A stretch of 64,000 nt of DNA from Helianthus annuus. Its lineage: Eukaryota; Streptophyta; Magnoliopsida; Asterales; Asteraceae. Within the stretch, counting starts at the first letter, position 1. Each line of letters begins with the position of its first letter. Made by a program: the position numbers and the translations under genes. The DNA is taken from contig NC_035440.2 in the NCBI RefSeq assembly GCF_002127325.2, positions 74,092,464 through 74,156,463 of the forward strand, read 5' to 3'. The notes under the pieces were generated by a model, which saw nothing but the letters and a program-made list of their open reading frames with translations, did no database searches and was not told the origin of the DNA. Below, piece after piece: positions 54,001 to 62,656 of this stretch.

Positions 54001-54683
54001 GAAGCAGACGAATCAAGAATTCCTTGCAAAGAAGCAAGAAGAGCTGAAAAAGAATGTTGTTCAGAAAAAGACAGAAACAAGAACCTGTTTTCAGTGCAAA
54101 TCTACTGGTCACATTGCTAGAAACTGTCCTAACACATTCAAACCAAAACAGGAAGTCTCTGGTAAACTGAAAGAGAAAATTGTTGAGAAAACTGAACTTA
54201 CAACCAAAAATTTTACAGGCTTTGAAAATTCAACCTTTTGAAGTGGGAGAATGTTCAAAGAATGTCAAAAAAAGAAAAGATAATTTGAAAAATAAAAAAT
54301 GGGTTGCTAAAGGTTCAGGAAATAGTTCTGGTGATGAATCTGTTTCCACAAAGACAGAGGAGCCGAAGGTTGTTGTGAAAGAAGAAAAGAAAGTTCCGCC
54401 AGTGGATGATGTGAATTTTCCACCACTGAGTGCTAAAAATTTCAAATCTAAAATCGAAAAAGTTGAAATTTCAAACCAATTCTTTCCTAAAAAGAAAGAA
54501 TTGGATATTGAAAAAGCCTTTAACCCTGTTGTGAAAAACATTTTTGGAAAGATGATTGAGAGGAAGGCTAAAGGGGTGAAAGAGATTTATCAAGCTAAAA
54601 GGAAAGACATAACCCCAAAGGAGACTGAAAAGGGTACACCCAAGGCTGGTCAGGCTTGGGTGGACATATTCTTCGTTGAATAG
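51011..54683 (+). pseudogene. Copia-3 Gag (four internal stops, one frameshift)
   Basis: ATG at 51011 (M-D-N-K-F-Y-N-A-F). The capsid domain has FGNWVEAYHFD, QQAIKEDILILLQHD, KKEFDLFRGLK and an interrupted ERYCNLVRN. Stops in the one frame lie at 51524-51526 (TGA), about 51695 (TAG), 52346-52348 (TAA) and 52640-52642 (TAG). The first knuckle CFHCREKGHFKREC is near 52231, a K/E coiled-coil region at 52650-53130, and the second knuckle CFQCKSTGHIARNC near 54088, in the same frame as the rest (unlike copia-1/-2). A +1 change near 54230 leads to the end FPPLSAKNFKSKIEK ... AWVDIFFVE at 54683. Confidence 0.88.
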
Positions 54684-54892
54684 AAACCTGACTTGCCGGA
54701 ACTCCCAGGATGGTAAGTGTGGAGTAGGAATCGGCACCTTGAGAATTCAATCAATAGATGATAATTGGTTGAAAAGGTTTGTGGCAGGTGTTTGGTTTTT
54801 GATCCTACAAGTGGTTAATCAAGGTCATTAAGTTGAACTTGCTTTAACTATTATTCAAAAGTTTTGGTAAACAATGTGATGAAATGACCCCA
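54684..54892 (+). other. Copia-3 spacer remnant and 3' non-coding piece
   Basis: TTGCCGGAACTCCCAGGATGG and GGAATCGGCACC correspond to the Gag-Pol spacer of copia-1/-2. After GTTTGTGGCAG the sequence switches to 3' non-coding phrases shared with the family. It ends at the copia-4 LTR. Confidence 0.6.
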
Positions 54893-55327
54893 TGTAGGAT
54901 CGTTATACGACCTGACGAGTCGATCAGAAGAGTGCTTAGACAGAATCAGAGGCGGAATTCATTGATTCGGTCTTCGTATAGCTTGATTTCACTATTTAAC
55001 GTCTCGTTTATTGATCAGCTAACAATTACAAGCTCTGGAGACAAATTGGCAGGGCTTCGCCGTACACACACACAACTGTTCTACAGATCCGCTCATCAGT
55101 CACCTATATATAGATATGTATGGTTCGCTTATATGAACATGAACATATAAGCGGACCCTCATACGTTCATATAAGCGAACCTATATGAGTGACACATAAG
55201 CGGACCTCCTGACTTGACCTATAAGCGAACCTATCTAATACATGATTTCTTGATTTTCGTTCACTGTACAATCAGCCCTAACCTAAGACTCGAACTAAGA
55301 TGTAGTCGACATACAACTGCACCAACA
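54893..55327 (-). repeat. Copia-4 3' LTR
   Basis: The window reads TGTAGGATCGTTATACGACC to ACTGCACCAACA; the minus strand starts TGTTGGTGCAGTTG, as in copia-2. TATA-like CTATATATAGG lies at about 55102-55114 on the minus strand. Five ATAAGCG(A/G)ACC words lie between 55120 and 55230, i.e. upstream of TATA in element sense. Confidence 0.85.
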
Positions 55328-56862
55328 GACTCCCCCTTGAATGTTGACGGAATCTTCAGTGAGAGTCTTCAAACATTGACAGCTCTTCACTCTTAATCGG
55401 TCTTCTTCAGGAACTCTTCCTGGAATTATGTACCCGGATCTTTCTCTAGCTCTAACTTTCATCAGACTCCCCTATCATCATGCTGGGATCGCCGTCTGGA
55501 AATCGTTATCACCATTGAAATCAACTCCTGGCTTTATCAGTTTAAACTTCTTCTCAGGTTCTGATGTATCTCCTGGCTTTTCCGTAGCAACAGGATCAGA
55601 AACCTGCACAACTCAAACAATCTATCACAAACAAACACAATTTTGATTCAACTTAATGAATCAACTAATCATTTAAGAATATTCAAGAATCTTTCACATT
55701 TAACAATTTATTAAACTTTCCAAAATCTAATTAATCATTTCAAACCAATTTAACCAAACCTCTATTCATCATGTTTAGCTTTTGAGATTTTGAATTTCAG
55801 CTCTCCAACATCAGTTGTCGAAAATCTTTTTGAATTTTTCAAATATGAAACACAAATGCAAAAAATTAAATGCGGAAATGAAATTTGTACAAACATATTT
55901 TTGTGAGTTCGTGCAAGAGGATCATATCAGCTGCTGACTAGACACTAGCACCGTTAAGCTGTTATTTCATTTTAAGCTTTTAAATAGTTCACGTAGATTG
56001 CCAGTATTCTGATCCACTTAAATTCTCACAAAATGTTCAACCTGTTCGGGATACAGATTTAGTGTTTTTAGAACTTAACATCTACATGTGTCCCACCTCA
56101 GTATATACTCCCGTATCCAGACCCCAGTATTCAGTCTTACAGGTGAGTATACCACAGCTGATATCTGTTAAGGGGTAGGTGCGAGGGCCGTGAGAGCTCA
56201 GGTCGATACTTCCGTATACGCAGAGAGATGACGGCTTCGACTTTAAGGTGTGTCCCCTTTAGAGGATCTTTTATTTACAACAGCAAAGATTATGAATTTT
56301 ATTGTTTAATCAAATTGCTGAGGGCAAGCTTGTATTTCAAAGCTTTTTGCAGAAAGTATTATCCGGGGACTAGGTCAGTACTTCCATACAGCAGAAGTCC
56401 CGGGATAATACCCCAGATATCACTGAGCATAAAGACCTAGTATCTCAGAATACGGGACCCTTCAAACAGGATTTCAGGGGTTACCTATATATCCTGGAGG
56501 TGTTCCCCACGTAGACGCAAGTGAAATTTATGTTTATATCCCAAACTGATCTACTAATTCTGTGAAAACCTACCGGCACATCTTTAGCGAGACTGCTTAA
56601 TTGCATTTATACATTACAAATCTTTAGGGTACTGTGCTAGTCTAGCTGATGTACTATCATTTCCCCTATTCGCACCAAAACTCATTTTTAATTTTTCAAT
56701 GTTTTTGACATTTTCAAATTTTCTAATTTTTTTAAAATTTTACTCCCCCTAAAATCAAAATATGTTTCAATTTTTATTTTCTGGGAAAATTTGAAACAAA
56801 CTATACAAAACTTGACAACATGATATTGAATTGCTTCGATTCGCCACCCACTTAACGTAAAC
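55328..56862 (-). other. Copia-4 polypurine tract and 3' non-coding region
   Basis: GACTCCCCCTT (AAGGGGGAGTC on the minus strand) abuts the LTR. The rest is collinear with 16130-17740 of copia-1, including GTCCCACCTCAGTATATACTCC and the CTCCCCCTAAAATC block near 56740. No credible frame is present. Confidence 0.75.
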
Positions 56863-57935
56863 TGTAACATTTGTGCTTGTAATCATTGTGAACAGTTCAG
56901 TTATCATAAAACAATGTTATTTTATCCCAATGTTTGTTTGGTTGTGTTTTACATTTTTCATGTTTTGACTTTTGTTCAATTTCAAACTCTACATCGCTTT
57001 CTGGAGAGTTATACGCTAACTGGTGCTTAAACGTGCTCAGTTTAATGCGACAAATACTCCGGAACATCAACATATACTCAACATACCTTAAATAACCTTT
57101 ACATAACTTAGAAATAAGTTTTGAAGGCTTTGGTATGGCAAAAACAAGTTAATTCGCTTACAGGGACTAAAATTGACAAACTGCGAAAGTATGTCAATTC
57201 GAACTGTAACGAACATTCCGGAACATGTCCATGAGTTAAACATACCATAAATATCCTTTACATGGCTTAGAAATAGGCTTTGAGAGGTTTGGTATGCTAA
57301 AACAAACTTTTGGATCATTCAGGGACTAAAAGTGTCAAAAAGTGCACAAGTTTGCACTTTCGCGCATAACTTACGTTCTGAATACATCTGGACATCCAAA
57401 AATTTATGTAAGCATCCTTATATTATGCCTTAGTGCTTGGCATGAGAAAAATCCATTCGTCGCGTCATTTGGATCATTTTTCGCGCTTATGCGCATTCCG
57501 TCGTAATTAACCGAACATCGCGATCGTACGGCCAAACGAACCAACATCCGGAACATTTTTGAGCATGTTTCATGTCCACAATGTTTAGGCATCATTTTAG
57601 GGCCTTAAAGTTGGCTTTACGGGCCTTAGAAGTGTCGGAAATGGCTTAAATACGCAACAGGGACCAAAACTGCCATTTTTGAAAGTATATGCTGAACAGA
57701 CAGGCCCAGGCGGCCCGCCTGAGTTTCTGCATATCCTGATGCGGGCCGCATGGCACTTCCAGTAACCAAATTTTTGTATTTCTTGCAAATATGGCCTTTC
57801 AAACACACCAAAGGGCAATGCCCTTTCACCCAATCAAGAGCCAAGGGCCATTTTCAGTAACCACAACATTTTGACAAGTGGACGCTCAAGATCGTGGCAC
57901 GATATTCAAGAAACGATCCTAACGGCTCTACTTTT

Positions 57936-57947
57936 CCTATAAATACC
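57936..57947 (+). promoter_or_regulatory. TATA box in gypsy-2 LTR
   Basis: CCTATAAATACCCC is a strong plant TATA box, about 1.07 kb into the LTR, followed by a C-rich initiator-like stretch. Confidence 0.6.
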
Positions 57948-59029
57948 CCCCCCTTGATGTAAAACCCACAAAAATCTGATCAAAATGCTCTAAGTTGATG
58001 CCATTGCTTCATACCTGAGCTCTTTGATCTAGATTAGCATTCGGGGACCCTCCGTAAGTATTCTTTCGCTCTTTTATTCGCTTTTCGAGTCCGAAAGTCA
58101 ACGTTTTGTTGACTTTCTGCATTGACCAGCCTATGGTCAACCCAAAGTTCATGGAACTTCATAACGTGAGCGTGATCACGATGATTATAGTCTGTAGTGA
58201 CTATACCTACTGATTACCACGTTATCTAGGCTCAGTGACGAGTCGTAGTTTCGGCCAAAATATGCATTCTTGCATATTTTGTAACCAAACTACTCGTGAG
58301 CATCAAAGCCGTTTGTTTTGATGCCAAACCTGTTTTCTAATCTTAGTTAAGCATGTTCTAACATGCTTAGCTCGTCACTTTTAGTTTAGTGCTTATATAG
58401 GGTCGTAAGGTAAGCGATCTAAACCATCGCTTATACTTTCGAACCCGACCCATTTGGTCGATCATTAGGATCCAACCAAACACATTAGGTGACCATAGCT
58501 ATAACCTTCCAAGGTTATACCTTGTGGTCACGATGTTAGGCGTTCCAAACGCGTTCTACGCGAACGACGCGTTAAGGTAGCATAAGCTACCTAAACGGGT
58601 TGTGATGGGTCGCAAGCACTTAGGTTAGGTTTCATTTTAGTATGTAGGCTTTGTTAAACCATATTACACGAGTCTCCATACTCGTTTGGTTTACGAACCC
58701 GCATACTATCCGATCCTTCCGATTTTAGGTCCGGTATATTAACATAGCTACCTATTAGGTGCCGTTTGATATTCCGTGATCTAGCATTGTTTGGTTATTA
58801 CACAAGAACTCCAAAGCAATCTCAGGTGAGTACATTGAACCCCTCTTTTACTGTTTTCTAAATTGTTTTGGGGTGAAACACATGTGCCTATCTGTTACAT
58901 TCATGCTTTCCATGTTTTCACATCATATGCCTGCTATGTTGTTAGTACATTATAGTACACGATTTCATTACATTTCATGCTATGTATGCCCATTGTGTGG
59001 TACTTAGTACATTGATTTACATTACATTT

Positions 59030-59250
59030 CTGTTGCATATGTTTACTCAGCATATGGACACATTGATTTACATGAACATTTCTGTTGCATATGTTTACTC
59101 AGCATATGGACACATTGATTTACATGAACATTTCTGTTGCATATGTTTACTCAGCATATGGACACATTGATTTACATGAGCATTTCTGCTGCATATGTTT
59201 ACTCAGCATATGGGCACATTGATTTACATGAACATTTCTGCTTCGTATAT
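59030..59250 (+). repeat. 52-bp tandem repeat, about four copies, in gypsy-2 LTR
   Basis: The unit GAACATTTCTGTTGCATATG continues through TTTACTCAGCATATGGACAC to ATTGATTTACAT. GTTTACTCAG falls at 59041, 59093, 59145 and 59197, an exact 52-bp period. The last copies carry a few substitutions. The repeat reads open (59137-59343) but has no sign of being coding. Confidence 0.9.
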
Positions 59251-60502
59251 TTACTTAGCATACTTAGTACAATTGTTTACATCACATGCCTTCATTTTGT
59301 TATGACATTTGGTTTGTTTAACATGGGACATTGCATTCATTAACATTGATCACGCCGTTCGTTAGTAGGTAGTGGTACCATTGGAATTGACAACTCCCGT
59401 TCCTGAAATCCTGGGTTTGATAGGATTGTAAGGAATTACCGAATTCGATATACATAACTTAGATAAACCTTTAATTTGTTTAAGGGTTTATCGCCACAGT
59501 CTCAAGGCTTGGATGTATGCATATTTCACAATACCGCATAAATGTTAATATCAATAGAGCATGCATTTTTCCACAGAACATAACGTTGATTTAAACCACG
59601 TTTTACTTCAACGACTTGTTTTGTGCATTTTACATATGGTTTAAGTTGACACATTTCGCTTACCGTACATGATACATTTTGGGATACACATTACATGATT
59701 TACATTGAACATAAACACGTTGACATTGTCATAAACATTTGGTGGTTTACATTGAACATAGACATTTGACATGAGTTACACAATAACACTTGACAATTGA
59801 GTTATACAAGAACAATCTTACATGGTGGATGGTTTGGGTAAATGGTTTGAGTAACGTGGAGTATGTAATATGATGCAAACATGGTGGATACGCCGCTGGT
59901 ACTTCCTATATATAAATGTTTGTATAATATTACATATCTTAGCGTTATCTAAATCATTTCAGTTTAGACATATAACATTTTATACAAATAACATACCTTT
60001 CATAAAACATTGTCTTACAAAACAACTTATCTTATTCAACTCATTTTACTAGGTTATTCATTTAACCTTTCGTTCATCTATACACATCATCTGATATTAT
60101 CGTTTTTCAAATGGTTTACAAAGCGAGACAAATTACAAGGTTCATGACTGACTGTTATTAAACATTTCTTTAAAACTCAAGTCATAAATCCCACTTTCAC
60201 AAAACCTATGTATCTCACAGGCATTTTTATGCTGACGTACCTACTTTCACATGTGTTTTCAGGAGTTGTTCCATAAGATGTTGATCACGATTGTGCCTTA
60301 GAGACTAAAAGTGAAGATAGAACTAGTATAACTATGTTTTGAACTCTGTACTTCCTTTTAAGACAATGTAACACCCGTGTTTGATAAATAAAATGTAACT
60401 TTAATTTCCATGGTTGTATAACAATTAATTCTGTCCATAACACTCCCCAACGTTTCCGCCGCGGTTTGTTGTTTTAACGCGGTCGGGGTGTGACAGAAGA
60501 GT

Positions 60503-60515
60503 TGGTATCAGAGCC
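60503..60515 (+). other. Primer-binding site of gypsy-2
   Basis: TGGTATCAGAGCC, tRNA-iMet type, seven bases after the LTR end. Confidence 0.85.
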
Positions 60516-61081
60516 ATTGGCTATAGGGAATTAGGTTAATAGTAATGCTGTGACCTAGACTATAACTTTCTAGGACCCTAACACAAGTTGTCTTGTGTTT
60601 AGATCTTAAAACATGCACTTCACCTATCCTTAGGTGATAACCACAACGGGAACTTCGGTTCCGAATCCGCTTTGAAAATTAATCATCTGTTCTAGGATGA
60701 TTGATTACTAGGTTTTGAACCCTCTGTTATAAGGTTTTGAACCCCTTTGAATTTTCAAAAATCCCGTCAAAGTTTTGGGTTAATAGTGTGAACACGTGCG
60801 AACTGGAAGAGTGAATGCCTGTACCCTGGGTTTTCTGTCTAAGGCTAGAGTGTTCGTACAAATCCACATAATCGGACCAGTCACTCTTACCTGGGAACTC
60901 TTGGGGTGAGTGTTCACTTATAGGCGAGCATGTCTTCGCAATACACTAATTCTGACCCATTTACTTTGACTAGACATTTCATGTCGCTTGTTTGCTTTGC
61001 GATGCATGACCGCCATCTTTGCTTTTGTTGATTTTGCTTCATCTCATTCTCTTCATCCAATCATCTCACTCGTTTCATTTC
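60516..61081 (+). other. Gypsy-2 leader
   Basis: About 570 bases without a frame of note. Just before Gag the sequence is pyrimidine-rich (CATTCTCTTCATCC), and CTTCTAG occurs just after the chosen ATG. Confidence 0.6.
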
Positions 61082-62656
61082 ATGTTTTTCTCTTCTAGAA
61101 TTCCTCCTCGACGCGACAACCAGATAGCTACTGCCGAGCTGGCAGAAATTATTGCACAGCAGATGGTTGCTCAATTCCCAAATCTCTTTGCTCAATGGAA
61201 CCAGGCCAACAACAACAACAATGGTACATGCAAATACAAGGATTTTAACTCGGCTAAGCCACTCAAGTTTAGTGGTTCTGAGGGAGCAACTGGGCTTCTT
61301 CAGTGGTTCGAGAGCATCGAGAACACTTTCAGTCATGTGCAGTGTCCTGACAATCGCAAGGTCGAGTTTTCTTCGAGTGTGCTTCAGAAGAGGGCTCTTA
61401 CGTGGTGGAACGGGGTTATGAGAGATCAAGGTGCAGAAGTTGCTCTAGCTCAGACATGGGCTGAACTGAGAGCTCTTATGATGAGGGAGTTTTGTCCTCG
61501 TCATGAACAACGAGCGTTGGAGAAAGAATTTGATGTTTTGAAGCAAGATAGTGGCGAGCACAGGGCTTATACTGATAGGTTTGAGGAGTTGAGTCTGCTT
61601 TGCCCGACTATGGTTACCCCACTCGATAAGGCTATCGAAAGGTACATCGACGGCCTGCCTGACTCAGTACAAGACATCCTTACTGGTAGCAACCCTACCA
61701 CACTCCGTCAGGCGATCGAGTTATCAGCGACGTTGACTGAGTCGCAGATTCGAAAGAATAAATTACACAGGAAGGGTGACAAGGGCAAGAAGCAGTCGGC
61801 TGACAAGGAAGATAGCAAGAAAGGTCAAAACAAGAATGGAAAGGATTCTGGTTCATCAAAAAGGGCAAAGAAGCGTAAGGCTTCTCAAAACTATGCTGTC
61901 ACTGCCCAAGCTAACCAGGCAGCTCCCAACCAGCCTCCAGCAAAGAAGCCCTATTCAGGAAGTGCACCTTTGTGCAATCAATGCAACAGTCACCATCAGC
62001 CGCAACATCAGTGTCGTTTCTGTACAAACTGTGGGAAGTCAGGTCATCTTGCCGATGTTTGCCGGTTTGCTCAAAATCGCGCAGTTCAGAACCCTGCTCA
62101 ACAAGTTGCTCAGCAACAGGGTCAAGCTGCACGACCAAACTACCCACCAGGTGCTTGTTATAACTGTGGGGATCTGACCCACTATAGAAATCGGTGCCCC
62201 AGGCTAGCCAACCAGAACCAGAATGCAAACCAGAATCAGGCTCAGGCTCGAGGGCGAGTCTTCAACATGAATGCTCAAGAGGCACAAGCAGACAACGAAG
62301 TGGTGAACAGTACGTTCTTTATTAATAATCAGCCAGCATCTGTTCTTTTTGATTTGGGTGCCGACAAGAGTTTTGTGTCATTGTCTTTTGAGACAATGCT
62401 TCGCGTGTCTAGAACAAAACTAAGTAAACCTTTGACAGTAGAGGTTGCCAGTGGTGAACCCGTTGTTCTTAATTCTGTTCTACGCAACTGCCAGTTGAAC
62501 CTTAACGACCATATTTTTCCTATTGACCTCACGGCAATGCAACTTGGAAGCTTCGACGTTATAGTGGGAATGGATTGGTTATTCAAGCATCGCGCAGAGA
62601 TAGTTTGTTCTGAGAAGATTGTTCGTGTACCGCTGTCGACAGGCGAGATCCTATAG
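61082..62656 (+). CDS. Gypsy-2 Gag and protease
   Basis: The likely start is ATG 61082 (M-F-F-S-S-R-I-P-P-R-R-D); the open frame begins at 61019, but the first 21 residues are hydrophobic and atypical. Residues about 55-220 are the retrotransposon Gag domain (LLQWFESIENTF, ALTWWNGVM, REFCPRHEQRALEKEF, YTDRFEELSLLCP). A lysine-rich linker follows, then two intact CCHC knuckles (CTNCGKSGHLADVC, CYNCGDLTHYRNRC). The protease has its active site near 62350 as D-L-G-A-D instead of D-T/S-G-A-D, then GMDWL. The frame stops at TAG 62654-62656, where relatives read on into RT. The L residue and the TAG each fit one C-to-T change. Confidence 0.92.
   Translation: MFFSSRIPPRRDNQIATAELAEIIAQQMVAQFPNLFAQWNQANNNNNGTCKYKDFNSAKPLKFSGSEGATGLLQWFESIENTFSHVQCPDNRKVEFSSSVLQKRALTWWNGVMRDQGAEVALAQTWAELRALMMREFCPRHEQRALEKEFDVLKQDSGEHRAYTDRFEELSLLCPTMVTPLDKAIERYIDGLPDSVQDILTGSNPTTLRQAIELSATLTESQIRKNKLHRKGDKGKKQSADKEDSKKGQNKNGKDSGSSKRAKKRKASQNYAVTAQANQAAPNQPPAKKPYSGSAPLCNQCNSHHQPQHQCRFCTNCGKSGHLADVCRFAQNRAVQNPAQQVAQQQGQAARPNYPPGACYNCGDLTHYRNRCPRLANQNQNANQNQAQARGRVFNMNAQEAQADNEVVNSTFFINNQPASVLFDLGADKSFVSLSFETMLRVSRTKLSKPLTVEVASGEPVVLNSVLRNCQLNLNDHIFPIDLTAMQLGSFDVIVGMDWLFKHRAEIVCSEKIVRVPLSTGEIL

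Larger units (their letters stand above)
50074..54892 (+). mobile_element. Copia-3: gag-only, truncated relative of copia-1/-2
   Basis: 5' LTR, primer-binding site, motif leader and Gag are present. After the Gag stop and a remnant of the Gag-Pol spacer, the sequence passes directly into 3' non-coding phrases (GGTCATTAAGTTGAACTTG), with no protease, integrase or RT. It is then cut off at 54893 by copia-4. It is either a non-autonomous derivative with Pol deleted or a deleted copy. Confidence 0.75.
54893..56862 (-). mobile_element. Copia-4: 3' end of a minus-strand copia element of the same family
   Basis: A 435-bp LTR (54893-55327), polypurine tract and about 1.5 kb of 3' non-coding sequence are present. 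The element is cut at 56862 by gypsy-2, so Pol and Gag would lie beyond gypsy-2 outside the window. Its LTR end (CGATCCTACA on the minus strand) is that of copia-3, but the orientation is opposite. Confidence 0.8.
56863..60495 (+). repeat. Gypsy-2 5' LTR (about 3.6 kb)
   Basis: Ends CGGTCGGGGTGTGACA, like gypsy-1. TATA box CCTATAAATACCCC is at about 57935-57949. Three diverged copies of a block of about 130 bases (ACATACCTTAAATAACCTTTACATA..., CATACCATAAATATCCTTTACATG...) lie at 57080-57420. A 52-bp tandem array is at about 59030-59250. The start coordinate is approximate because the second LTR is not in view. The open frames inside are short and unconvincing. Confidence 0.75.

Noticed and set aside
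57404..57844. Minus frames of 63-78 codons in the gypsy-2 LTR
   Set aside because: No homology recognised, lie in U3, and two overlap each other in different frames.
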